A stretch of 64,000 bases of DNA, from assembly GCF_030053155.1 (NCBI RefSeq), contig NZ_CP125640.1, positions 1,984,001-2,048,000 of the forward strand. Direction: 5' to 3'. This DNA comes from Rhizobium sp. BT03. Its GTDB lineage: Bacteria; Pseudomonadota; Alphaproteobacteria; Rhizobiales; Rhizobiaceae. The position numbers and the translations under genes are program-made. Shown piece by piece: positions 1-7,852 of the stretch (its first letter is position 1; each line of letters begins with the position of its first letter). The notes under the pieces were generated by a model that worked only from the letters and a program-made list of their open reading frames with translations, was not told the DNA's origin and did not search any database.

Positions 1-603
1 CGGCACATGCAGCACATGCATGCCGAGATCCCCCATGCAGCCATAGTCGCCGTTGATCTCGGCCATGCGCTTCCAGTTGATCGGCTTTTGCCGGTCGATG
101 TCCGAAGAGTGCAGGAAACCCGCCTCGACTTCGAGGATCTCCCCCATCTCACCGCTTTTTGCGAGCGCGATGACCTTCTGTGCCCCGGGGAAGAACGGCA
201 TTTCCGACGAGCAGCGGACCAGGAGTTCGGGATGCTCGGCGAGAACCGCCATGATTTCCCGGTTCTGAGCGGCGTCCATGCCGAAGGGCTTTTCGCCGAG
301 AAGATGCTTTCCGGCCTTTATGACGTCGATATAGAATTGCTGGTGCAGCACATGCGGCACAGCGCAATAGACGGCATCGATTTCGGGATTGGCCAGAAGC
401 TCCTTATAGTCGGCAGTGAACTGGCGAACACTCGGCACATGATCCCTGAACCAGTCGAGCAGCGCCGTGTTGGTATCGCAGACGGCGACGATTTCCGGCC
501 GCGCCTTGATATCGGCCAGATGCAGCCAGCGCGCCGCGGCGCTGGCGAATTCGCGCCCCATCAGACCGCAGCCGATGACGCCGAAGCGGAATATTTTCGC
601 CAT
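1..603 (-). CDS. Gfo/Idh/MocA-family oxidoreductase, partial
   Basis: The minus strand is open from an ATG at 603 to the window edge (201 codons), so the C-terminus lies outside. The start MAKIFRFGVIGCGLMG carries the Rossmann GxGxxG loop, and the family EKP motif (LLGEKPFGM) is at about residues 104-106. These are hallmarks of NAD(P)-dependent sugar or polyol dehydrogenases of the MocA/inositol dehydrogenase group. A strong ribosome binding site (GGAGGA at 610-615) fixes the start. It lies 23 bp after the aldolase gene on the same strand and probably shares its LacI-type-operator promoter. The substrate cannot be told from sequence; by context it is a carbohydrate. The family is sure, the reaction is not. 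Confidence 0.85.
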   Translation of the reverse strand, partial: MAKIFRFGVIGCGLMGREFASAAARWLHLADIKARPEIVAVCDTNTALLDWFRDHVPSVRQFTADYKELLANPEIDAVYCAVPHVLHQQFYIDVIKAGKHLLGEKPFGMDAAQNREIMAVLAEHPELLVRCSSEMPFFPGAQKVIALAKSGEMGEILEVEAGFLHSSDIDRQKPINWKRMAEINGDYGCMGDLGMHVLHVP

Positions 604-626
604 GATATGTCCTCCCCGGACGCGCG

Positions 627-1451
627 TCAGCCAAAATGCAGAGCGGCCTGCTCGACGGAAGCCTTGTCATGGACGATCGCCATCAAGGCCCGCGTCATGC
701 CGCCGGGATTGTGATGCTGAATGACGTTGCGGCCATAGACGATGCCACGGGCGCCCTGCTCCATCAACTGCTTGGTACGGATCAGGATTTCCTGATCGGA
801 AACGCGACCGCCGCCGCGCACCAGCACCGGCAGGCCCTGGGCGATCTCGACCACGCGGTGATATTCCTCGACATTGTCGCATGGGTCGGCCTTGATGATG
901 TCGGCCCCGAGTTCGGCCGCCTGGCGCACGAGCGGCAGGATCTTGTCGATCGCGCCATCGACCATATAGGCGCCCTTGGAATTGTCCTGCATGACGAGCG
1001 GCTCGACCATCAGCGGCATGCCATAGATCTCGCATTCGCGCTTCAGGCTGTTTACGTTGCGCACGCAGGCCCGATAGACGTCCGGCTGGTCCGGCAGCAT
1101 CAGAAGGTTGACGACGACACAGGCGGCGTCCAGCGCAACGCCCTGTTCCACCGGTCTGTCGATCATTTCGGAAAACAATTGAGACGGCAGGGGATTGCCG
1201 TAGATATTGGCGATGTCGGTGCGCAGCACCAGCGCGGGGCGATGCTTGCCGGGAATGGCCTGCAGGATGGGCGCGGTTCCCGGCGGAAGCTGAATGGCAT
1301 CCGGGCCGGCCTCAGCGATCACCTCGATGGCCGTCTTCATATTCTCGATGCCGGCGAGGAAGGTCCGTTCATTGAACATGCCGTGATCGATGGCAACGTC
1401 AAAGCAATTTCCGGACACGCCGAAAAGTCGGTTCAACCGCGCGAATTTCAT
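627..1451 (-). CDS. DeoC/LsrF-type class I aldolase
   Basis: A 274-residue TIM-barrel aldolase of the DhnA/LsrF/FbaB-like group. The segment GADIIKADP places the expected Schiff-base lysine at residue 187, followed by VLVRGGGR, which resembles the phosphate-binding loop of these enzymes. I chose ATG 1451 over an upstream TTG at 1454 because GGGAGGAG ends a few bases upstream of it. It probably cleaves or forms a phosphorylated ketose in the local sugar pathway. It is the first gene after a promoter flanked by two LacI-type operators, so it can be regulated apart from the upstream dehydrogenases. The exact substrate is unknown. Confidence 0.75.
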   Translation of the reverse strand: MKFARLNRLFGVSGNCFDVAIDHGMFNERTFLAGIENMKTAIEVIAEAGPDAIQLPPGTAPILQAIPGKHRPALVLRTDIANIYGNPLPSQLFSEMIDRPVEQGVALDAACVVVNLLMLPDQPDVYRACVRNVNSLKRECEIYGMPLMVEPLVMQDNSKGAYMVDGAIDKILPLVRQAAELGADIIKADPCDNVEEYHRVVEIAQGLPVLVRGGGRVSDQEILIRTKQLMEQGARGIVYGRNVIQHHNPGGMTRALMAIVHDKASVEQAALHFG

Positions 1452-1466
1452 CAAGCTCCTCCCAGA

Positions 1467-1488
1467 TGTGGCAACGTTTCCATATTCG
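1467..1488 (-). promoter_or_regulatory. LacI-type operator O1
   Basis: The core GGCAACGTTTCC is an imperfect palindrome around AACGTT with the central CG typical of LacI-family operators. It is repeated at 1521-1542 with 21 of 22 bases identical. This copy overlaps the -10 hexamer of the promoter for the aldolase gene, so a bound repressor would block initiation. No LacI-family gene is in the window. Confidence 0.65.
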
Positions 1489-1515
1489 AATAAACGGCAC
1501 GGAATTACGAGTCAA
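1487..1515 (-). promoter_or_regulatory. Sigma-70-like promoter of the aldolase/MocA genes
   Basis: On the minus strand, TTGACT (1510-1515) and TATTCG (1487-1492) are separated by exactly 17 bp. The pair lies between two near-identical operators and 36 bp upstream of the aldolase ATG. This is the best-supported promoter in the left part of the window. Confidence 0.6.
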
Positions 1516-1520
1516 GAAAA

Positions 1521-1542
1521 TGTGGTAACGTTTCCATATTCG
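1521..1542 (-). promoter_or_regulatory. LacI-type operator O2
   Basis: Second copy of the operator (core GGTAACGTTTCC), just upstream of the -35 hexamer. The two copies are 54 bp apart start to start, about five helical turns, so a dimer of dimers could bind both on one DNA face. Confidence 0.65.
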
Positions 1543-1556
1543 TTCTTCCCGAAGAA

Positions 1557-2330
1557 CTACCAGCAGGTGAACCCCGCATCGACGTTGACGATCGCTCCGG
1601 TCATCAGGCTGGCGGCGCCTGAAGCGAGGAAGAGGACCGCGCTTGCCACCTCCTCCGGCGTTCCCATCCGCCCCATCGGCGTGTCGGCAAGCCAGAGCGG
1701 AATGCGCTCGCGATTGGCTTCGACGGCCACCACCATCGGTGTCTCGATGTAGGTGGGCGCAACGGCGTTTACCCTGATGCCGTGCTGCGCCCATTCGGCG
1801 GCCAGCGAGCGCGTGAGGTGATGGACCGCCGCCTTCGAGACATTGTAGGCCGTCTGAGGCTGTGGCCGGTTGCAGATGTGCCCCGACATCGAGCCGAGAT
1901 TGACGATGGCGCCGCGCTTCATCGAGACCATGTGGCGGCCGAAAGCGCGTGAGCACCAGAAGACGCCGTTGAGATTGACGTCCATCATGCGCAGCCAATC
2001 CGCGTCGCTGAGATCCTCTGCCGGGATGCCGCTCTGGCCAATCCCGGCATTGTTGACGAGGATCGTCGCCGGCCGGCCGGCGTCGACAAGCTCGGCGGCG
2101 ATCGCGTCCATGCGGGCCGCGTCGGTAACGTCGCCCAGCCGGACGTCGATATCGTAGCCCTTGTCGCGCAACGCCAGCGCTTGCCGGGCGTCGGCCTCGC
2201 TGCGTTCGATGACGACGACGGCAGCGCCCGCCTCCGCCAGCGCCTCGGTGCAGCAGAGCCCGATCGCGCGCCCTCCGCCGGTCACCACCGCACGCTCGCC
2301 ATCGAGGCGAAATTTCTGCAGGTAACTCAT
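1557..2330 (-). CDS. Short-chain dehydrogenase/reductase (polyol or sugar)
   Basis: A 257-residue classical SDR. It has the cofactor loop TGGGRAIG (17-24), NNAG (93-96), catalytic Ser near 147 and YNVSK with Tyr162 and Lys166. The ATG at 2330 follows GGAGCC and lies 11 bp after the preceding SDR, indicating an operon; the in-frame open reading upstream of it belongs to another frame of that gene. It likely oxidises a polyol or sugar in the cytoplasm with NAD(P). FabG-like fatty-acid function is unlikely given the neighbours. Substrate unknown. Confidence 0.85.
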   Translation of the reverse strand: MSYLQKFRLDGERAVVTGGGRAIGLCCTEALAEAGAAVVVIERSEADARQALALRDKGYDIDVRLGDVTDAARMDAIAAELVDAGRPATILVNNAGIGQSGIPAEDLSDADWLRMMDVNLNGVFWCSRAFGRHMVSMKRGAIVNLGSMSGHICNRPQPQTAYNVSKAAVHHLTRSLAAEWAQHGIRVNAVAPTYIETPMVVAVEANRERIPLWLADTPMGRMGTPEEVASAVLFLASGAASLMTGAIVNVDAGFTCW

Positions 2331-2341
2331 ATCAGGCTCCT

Positions 2342-3067
2342 TCAGATGTCGAATGCGCTGGGAAGCACCACGATATCGCGGATGGTGACGTTGCGCGGCC
2401 TGGTCAGCATGAAGATGATCGCGTCGGCGACTTCCTTCGGCTCGATCAGAGCGCCGGCCTCCTTGGCCTTGCGAAGGTTTTCCTCCGGCCAGTCCGCAAG
2501 CAGAGCACTGATCACCGGCCCTGGAGACACCGAGCCGACGCGAATGCCGTTTTTCAGAAGCTGGCGCCGCATCGTCTGGACGAAGCAGGTCATCGCCCAT
2601 TTCGACGACGAATAGACCGGCTCCCATGGAATTGCCGAATGCCCGGCGACGGAGCTTGTGACGACGATGTCGCCGGTGCCGCGCTCGATCATGTGCGGAA
2701 TGACATTGTGAACGTTCTTGATGACGACATTCACGTTGAGATTGAGCATCCGATCGATCGTGTCGAGGTCGGTTTCAACAAGGTCGCCGCCGATATAGGT
2801 GCCTGCATTGGCATGCAGGATATCGAGCCTGCCCGTCTTCGACAGGACGCCCTCGAGCAATCCCGCGCACTCGTTCGGATTCAGCAGGTTGATCACCAGC
2901 GGAATAGCGCGCTCGCCGAGCCGGCGGCAGGCAGTCTGGAGCGCCTTTTCATCCCGGTCCACCAGCACGACCGTTGCGCCGGCGGCAAGCATTGCCTCGG
3001 TCGAGGCCAATCCTATGCCTGAGGCCGCACCCGTGACCGCCGCGATCTTCCCATTCAATTCCGTCAT
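2342..3067 (-). CDS. Short-chain dehydrogenase, ribitol-dehydrogenase-like
   Basis: A 241-residue SDR with TGAASGIG (12-19), HANAG (85-89) where most relatives have NNAG, Ser138/139, and Tyr152-x3-Lys156. The ATG at 3067 is preceded by GGAGGAGAAAACG. It sits 31 bp after the PF08013 gene. The overall pattern resembles ribitol or polyol dehydrogenases of the SDR family, which fits a polyol-using operon, but the substrate is inferred from context only. Confidence 0.82.
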   Translation of the reverse strand: MTELNGKIAAVTGAASGIGLASTEAMLAAGATVVLVDRDEKALQTACRRLGERAIPLVINLLNPNECAGLLEGVLSKTGRLDILHANAGTYIGGDLVETDLDTIDRMLNLNVNVVIKNVHNVIPHMIERGTGDIVVTSSVAGHSAIPWEPVYSSSKWAMTCFVQTMRRQLLKNGIRVGSVSPGPVISALLADWPEENLRKAKEAGALIEPKEVADAIIFMLTRPRNVTIRDIVVLPSAFDI

Positions 3068-3098
3068 CGTTTTCTCCTCCTATCTTGATCCCGATTGC

Positions 3099-4376
3099 TC
3101 AATTCTTCCCGACGCCGCAGGCCGCGTGATAGTCGGCGAGGCTCTTCGTCACTCTCCAGATCAGAACCTCTTCCGGATCGAGCGGCGCGTCTGCGAAGTG
3201 CTGCGCGGCCGGCATATGCTGCCAAAGCAATGGCAGCGGCACCGATTGCCCCCGAAGGGCCTCGCACAGGCGCCGGACGGCATCCTGCGCTTCAGCTGAC
3301 GCCCAGTAGTAACGGATGCGGTCGGAGAGCGAGTAATGCCGCAGCCAGCGCATCCCGGCCTCTGTGCCGTGGTAGTGACGGCGCCAATTGCCCGGCTGAT
3401 CGAGCATCAGCGCTTCCATCGCCGCATAGACCGGACGCTGGCCGTAATCGGGCAACAGGTCGGAAGCGATCGCATCGAGCGCATAGAGCGCCTCGCGCAA
3501 GACGAAGGTCAGTTCGGGACCGACTTTCAGGATGGGAAACCCGTCCTTCACCAGCGCGGCCAAAGGCTGGGTGCCCTGATAATCCGTCGAGTGGGCCTCG
3601 AAAACGAATTGCGGCTCCTCGGTCAGCACCGATTGCAGCGCCTCTATCTTGCTGCTGTCGTAAAGGATGACGTTGTGATTGCCGAACTCGACACCCGGCT
3701 GAACGACCAGGCCGATGGCGCGTCCGAACGCTTGCCCGAGTCCGGCCTCCGCAAAGATCCGGCGGTGGACGTCGATCGTCTTCAGCGCTGCCGCGGCAGC
3801 GGTCGGTTCGATCGTCGTCAGCGCATGATCGGCCCCGCCCGGCGGCGGCACCTCGGTGCCGATGACGTAAACCGGCATTGCGCCGCCGGTCTTCCCGGCC
3901 GAAGCCTCGGCGACTGCGGCAAGCCGGGCGGCGCGATGGGCGGTGGTTTCGTCGTCGAGCGCCATCGGCTCGCCCAGGCAACCCATCGAGGCGTCGAGGT
4001 GAATCTTGCGGAATCCGGCGTCGACATAGGCGGCAACCATTTTCTCCGCCTCGGCCATGGCCTCCTCCGCCGGGCGATCCCGCCACGGATTGGGGCCGAG
4101 ATGGTCGCCGCCGAGAACGATGAATTCTTCGGGGCAGCCCTCCTCCGCCGCTATCGTCATGACGAGGGACGCGAAATCGCTCGGCGTCATCCCGGTATAG
4201 CCGCCGAGGTGATTGACCTGGTTGCAGGTTGCCTCGATCAGCACGGTGCTTTGCTGTTGCCGCCCGTGCCGGAGTGCTGCGCGCAGCACGATCGGATGGG
4301 CAGAGCATACCGAGGTCACGCCCCGGGGATGGCCTTCGATCCTGCGCCTCGCCAGTTCGTCGAGATGCACCCGCAT
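3099..4376 (-). CDS. PF08013 (GatZ/KbaZ-like) protein, candidate D-tagatose-6-phosphate 4-epimerase
   Basis: A 425-residue member of the tagatose-6-phosphate kinase/aldolase-subunit family (PF08013). Typical segments are VCSAHPIVLRAAL, IEATCNQVNHLGGYTGM, GGDHLGPNPW and KIHLDASMGC. In E. coli GatZ/KbaZ act as partners of a class II aldolase (GatY/KbaY), but no such partner is present here. In Agrobacterium a PF08013 protein encoded beside a PfkB kinase was shown to epimerise D-tagatose 6-phosphate to D-fructose 6-phosphate. The ATG overlaps the stop of the PfkB gene (TGATG), implying translational coupling, so I infer the same job. A GTG at 4379 is an alternative start. Confidence 0.8.
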   Translation of the reverse strand: MRVHLDELARRRIEGHPRGVTSVCSAHPIVLRAALRHGRQQQSTVLIEATCNQVNHLGGYTGMTPSDFASLVMTIAAEEGCPEEFIVLGGDHLGPNPWRDRPAEEAMAEAEKMVAAYVDAGFRKIHLDASMGCLGEPMALDDETTAHRAARLAAVAEASAGKTGGAMPVYVIGTEVPPPGGADHALTTIEPTAAAAALKTIDVHRRIFAEAGLGQAFGRAIGLVVQPGVEFGNHNVILYDSSKIEALQSVLTEEPQFVFEAHSTDYQGTQPLAALVKDGFPILKVGPELTFVLREALYALDAIASDLLPDYGQRPVYAAMEALMLDQPGNWRRHYHGTEAGMRWLRHYSLSDRIRYYWASAEAQDAVRRLCEALRGQSVPLPLLWQHMPAAQHFADAPLDPEEVLIWRVTKSLADYHAACGVGKN

Positions 4377-5353
4377 CACGGCCGCCTTTCCGTTGACGCG
4401 ATAAACGCATCGAGTTCCGCACGGGTGCCCGCGCCTTCCATCGGGCCCAGCAGCGTCACGTTGCGGGCGCCGGCGGCCGAGGCATAGGTCAGCGCCTGCT
4501 GCGGAGACATTCCGAGCCGCCGGCAGGTGAGATAGGCGCCGCCGAAGCAGTCGCCGGCGCCGGTGGGATCGACTTCCTGAACTAGAAATGCCGAGGCGTC
4601 GATGCGCTCTCCCTGGTGGGCGAAATAGGTTGCGCCGCCGGCGCCGCGCTTCAGCACGATCTCCTTGACGCCAAGCTCGAACAAGCGGCGGATCGCTGCC
4701 GCTTCGCCTTCGACACCTGCGGCACGCTCAAGCTCCTCTCCGGACGGCAGAAGCAGATCGGCGGCGGCGACAAGCTCGGCAAAGCGGCGCTCGGTATCCT
4801 CGTCCAGCTTCAACTCCTTGCGAATGTTCGGATCGACCGAGAGCGTTCCGCCGCGCGCCTTGACGATGTCGACCGCCTTGTCGATCACCGCGCGGGCACT
4901 CGGAACCGACAGCGCGGAGCCCATCACGTGAAGATGTCCGCTCCGGTCGATCAGATCGCCGACCACTTGGGACCAGCCGAAGCGCGCGGCTGCCGAGGTG
5001 GCGATGTTGTAGACGAAATCTCTGGAGCCATCCTTCCGGTAGCGAACGAAAGCGCTTCCCGAGGGATAGTCGGGATCGATCGAGATCGCCGAGATATCGA
5101 CGCCGTCGCGTTTGAGGCGATCGGTATTGACCCGGCCGAAATCGTCGTCGCCAACGGCGCCCACCATTGCCGCCTTGCCGCCGAGCCGGCCGCATTGCGA
5201 AATGAAAATCGCCGGCGCGCCGCTCGCAAACGGACCGACGAGCGGCTGGGCTTCGCGGAACCCGTCTCCAACCGTCGTCGCGACGATCTCGACGAGGATT
5301 TCCCCGACGCAAACCGTCGGACCAAGCGCGTCCGGAGCCAATATTGATGCCAT
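4376..5353 (-). CDS. PfkB-family sugar kinase, candidate D-tagatose kinase
   Basis: A 325-residue ribokinase/PfkB kinase. The ATP/anion-hole motif DPTGAGDCF is at 262-270 with catalytic Asp268, and an N-terminal GGKAAMVGAVGDDDFG segment is also typical. It would phosphorylate a ketohexose in the cytoplasm. Its stop overlaps the start of the PF08013 gene. In Agrobacterium the same gene pair phosphorylates D-tagatose at C6 and then epimerises it, so D-tagatose is the leading guess. ATG 5353 is preferred over a TTG two codons earlier. Gap to the ROK gene is 30 bp. Confidence 0.85.
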   Translation of the reverse strand: MASILAPDALGPTVCVGEILVEIVATTVGDGFREAQPLVGPFASGAPAIFISQCGRLGGKAAMVGAVGDDDFGRVNTDRLKRDGVDISAISIDPDYPSGSAFVRYRKDGSRDFVYNIATSAAARFGWSQVVGDLIDRSGHLHVMGSALSVPSARAVIDKAVDIVKARGGTLSVDPNIRKELKLDEDTERRFAELVAAADLLLPSGEELERAAGVEGEAAAIRRLFELGVKEIVLKRGAGGATYFAHQGERIDASAFLVQEVDPTGAGDCFGGAYLTCRRLGMSPQQALTYASAAGARNVTLLGPMEGAGTRAELDAFIASTERRP

Positions 5354-5383
5354 GTGCAATCCTGCTTTCGATCCCTGTTGTCT

Positions 5384-6610
5384 TTAACTCAGCGCCGATT
5401 GGGCCGGCGCACCGTCCTCGCTGCCGAACTCCTCGTTCTCAAGCGACAGAAAGCGCTGGTGCAGCATGCATGCCGCCCCGAAGGCGGAACCGAACTCCGC
5501 ATCATCGTCCACGACGATCTCCGGCGTGGGGAAAGCGATGTTCTGGCCTTCCGACATGTGGACCGCCACGCGGGCGGCCACCATCGGATAGAGGGATGCC
5601 ACCGAGCCGCCCAGCACGATCCTGTCCGGGTCGAGCAGACGACAGGCCTGCAGCAATGCATAGGCGAGATGGCGCGACCAGGTTTCGGCGATATTGACCG
5701 CGGCCGGGACACGATCGCGAACGTCGCCAAGGAAGTCCTGCAGATCGGCGCCCTCGCGCCCGACGGCCTCGCGATACTGCCTGATCAGCACCTCGCGACC
5801 GATCAGCTGTTCGAACTTCTGGCCGCCGCTTCCCGGCACCAGCGTGTGGCCGATTTCTCCCGCCAGGCCGTGACCGCCGCGAAACAGCTTGCCATCGATC
5901 ATGATACCGCCGCCGACGCCCGTTTCCATCAGCAGGAACAGAGTCACCCCTGCGGCGCCGTGGCGATAGCTGTCGCCGATCGCAAAGGCGTTGGCGTCGT
6001 TTTCGACCGCGATCGGGACGGCGGCCGGAAAGGCGGCCAGGAAGGCGGATCGGCCGATCTCCTTCAACGGCACATCCCGCCAGCCGATGATCGGCGCCAG
6101 GGTGACGAATCCATCGGGCCGGATATGGGCCGGCGTCGATATGCCGAGACCTTTGCACCTTTCGATCATGCTTTTCGCCATGGCGCCGATGATGAGCTCG
6201 ATACCCTGCGCCACCGCCTCCTCCACCGTCGAAGAGGGCGTGTCGAACGCCATTTTCCGGCACACCCGAACGTCGGCGGAGAGATCGACGACGGCTGCCG
6301 ATATATGCTCGACGCCGATCTCGATGCCGACGAAGAAGGCGGCGTCGGGAACCAGTTCGAGCATGATGCCGGGACGGCCGGCACGGGAATGTTCCAGGCG
6401 CGGCTTGCCGCTCTCTTCCGACTCCCGGACGAATCCGCCTTCCGTCAGTTCGCCGACGATCTCCCCGGAGGATGAGCGGTTCATGCCGAGCTTGCGGGCG
6501 AGATCGGCCCGGCTGAGGCTTCGGTGGGCGTAGATCGTCTGCAAGGCGGCGACGATGTTGTTCTGCCGGATCCTGCGCGGCGAACTTCCGATGGAGACGG
6601 TGTCGTTCAT
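5384..6610 (-). CDS. ROK-family transcriptional repressor
   Basis: A 408-residue protein with an N-terminal winged helix-turn-helix (about residues 15-75, LSRADLARKLGMNRSS) joined to a ROK sugar-kinase-like domain with ENDANAFAIGD and GEIGH. This is the NagC/XylR type of sugar-responsive repressor. The usual ROK zinc cluster (CxCGxxGCxE) that follows GEIGH is missing: the segment reads GHTLVPGSGGQKFEQLIG. It lies inside the operon it probably controls, 61 bp after the epimerase gene, and candidate sites are in the divergent region 7557-7852. Confidence 0.88.
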   Translation of the reverse strand: MNDTVSIGSSPRRIRQNNIVAALQTIYAHRSLSRADLARKLGMNRSSSGEIVGELTEGGFVRESEESGKPRLEHSRAGRPGIMLELVPDAAFFVGIEIGVEHISAAVVDLSADVRVCRKMAFDTPSSTVEEAVAQGIELIIGAMAKSMIERCKGLGISTPAHIRPDGFVTLAPIIGWRDVPLKEIGRSAFLAAFPAAVPIAVENDANAFAIGDSYRHGAAGVTLFLLMETGVGGGIMIDGKLFRGGHGLAGEIGHTLVPGSGGQKFEQLIGREVLIRQYREAVGREGADLQDFLGDVRDRVPAAVNIAETWSRHLAYALLQACRLLDPDRIVLGGSVASLYPMVAARVAVHMSEGQNIAFPTPEIVVDDDAEFGSAFGAACMLHQRFLSLENEEFGSEDGAPAQSALS

Positions 6611-6671
6611 ATGTCAATTCCCTTCAAGCCGCCCACCCTTACACGACTGGAACAGGCTGTCAGAAGGATAA

Positions 6672-7556
6672 TCAGGGCCGCGCGTTTGTGGCGCGGCGAC
6701 GCTTGGCCTCGTCATATTTCAGCTCGATGTAGCGCTTCGCGTGGGCGGCAAGCGGATCATTATCCTCCCAGGTATCGCGCCAGATCGCGCAGGCGAGCGA
6801 CAGGCCTTCATCGACGACCGCCGTCGAGAAGCTTTCGAACACGACGTCTCTGTCGTAGCCGATGTCGAGCAGGGCGTCGAAGATCCGATCGAAGTCGATG
6901 ACGCCGTCGCCGAGATAGCCGCGGTTGCTTTCGCCGATGTGGAAGTAACCGATCTTGTCGCCGGCAAGACGGATCGCGGCGGCCGGATTGGCTTCTTCGA
7001 TGTTCATGTGGAACGTGTCGAGATGGAGACGAACATGCGCCGATCCCGTCTCGGAGATGAATTTGAGCCCCTGGGCCGTGGTGTTCAGCAGGTTGGTCTC
7101 GAAGCGGTTGACCACCTCCAGCACGAGATCGACATTCGCCTGCCTGGCGACCTCGCCGGTCGCGGCGATCGCGGCGACGCTGTTGTCCCAGCCCTTCTTC
7201 GTCGGCTGACGATTGTACTTGGTGTGCGCGGAATAAAGAATCCCGCCGAGCTTGTTGCCGCCGATATCGCGGACCGCGCGAACGGCATCGGCCAGCGTCT
7301 GCCTTCCCGCGGTCACCGCTGCAGCGTCCTCGCTCGATACGTCCTTGTCGAGCGGCAGCCCCATGGTCACGCCGATTTCCACGTCGAGAGACCGGGCCAG
7401 TTTTGCCAGCCGGTCGAGATCGAACCTCTCGGGGCGCAGATAGGCAAATTCGATGGTGCGATATCCGTGTTCGGCGGTCTTGTTGAGGGCCATCTCCAGC
7501 CCTTCCTGCGTTTGGCCGCCTGTCCATACAAATGAATGGATACCCAATCGACGCAT
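6672..7556 (-). CDS. D-tagatose/D-allulose 3-epimerase-type TIM barrel
   Basis: A 294-residue xylose-isomerase-like TIM barrel. The four metal ligands of Pseudomonas cichorii D-tagatose 3-epimerase (E152, D185, H211, E246) match E147, D180, H206 and E241 here with exactly the same spacings, and R212 matches R217. It should interconvert C3 epimers of ketoses, for example D-tagatose/D-sorbose or D-allulose/D-fructose. The ATG at 7556 follows GGAGGAAGG; longer readings upstream have no support. It is the first gene of the leftward operon, facing the ABC transporter. Confidence 0.85.
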   Translation of the reverse strand: MRRLGIHSFVWTGGQTQEGLEMALNKTAEHGYRTIEFAYLRPERFDLDRLAKLARSLDVEIGVTMGLPLDKDVSSEDAAAVTAGRQTLADAVRAVRDIGGNKLGGILYSAHTKYNRQPTKKGWDNSVAAIAATGEVARQANVDLVLEVVNRFETNLLNTTAQGLKFISETGSAHVRLHLDTFHMNIEEANPAAAIRLAGDKIGYFHIGESNRGYLGDGVIDFDRIFDALLDIGYDRDVVFESFSTAVVDEGLSLACAIWRDTWEDNDPLAAHAKRYIELKYDEAKRRRATNARP

Positions 7557-7852
7557 AGGTCCTTCCTCCGCGATATGCCCTGTGAATGCGCACAGTGCTA
7601 TGCCATTTAGTTTGGTAACACAACAAATAATTTTGAAGGCCCCTTTTTGTTGCCGCGCAAAAAATCTTTGCAATGCAGCATTTTATCCCGACTACCCTTG
7701 CGCTTCGACCTTTAAGGGAGATTACTTCTGCGAAAATCAAAGGGATAGGCCTATAATTTGCATGTTTAGACAACAAATATTGCGCTGCTGGTTTTTTTGT
7801 CCTACACAAGCACCGGCGAAATCATCTCGCTGCTATCTGGGAGGATTGGAAA
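7557..7852. promoter_or_regulatory. Divergent promoter region with candidate ROK sites
   Basis: This 296-bp AT-rich gap separates the leftward epimerase operon from the rightward ABC transporter. A perfect TATAAT is at 7752-7757 on the plus strand, although no good -35 stands 17 bp upstream. The decamer ACAACAAATA occurs at 7620-7629 and again at 7770-7779. Each copy is followed about 17-18 bp later by an inverted TTT(T)TGT, giving two sites of similar AACAAA...TTTGTT design, like the A/T-rich operators of ROK proteins such as XylR. One site follows the TATAAT, a position for repression. Binding is inferred. Confidence 0.5.

Noticed and set aside
636..1493. Long plus-strand open frame opposite the aldolase gene
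   Set aside because: Antisense shadow of a high-GC gene; no start signal and no family features. The same holds for other long antisense frames, for example those over helicase, hisD, murA and podJ.
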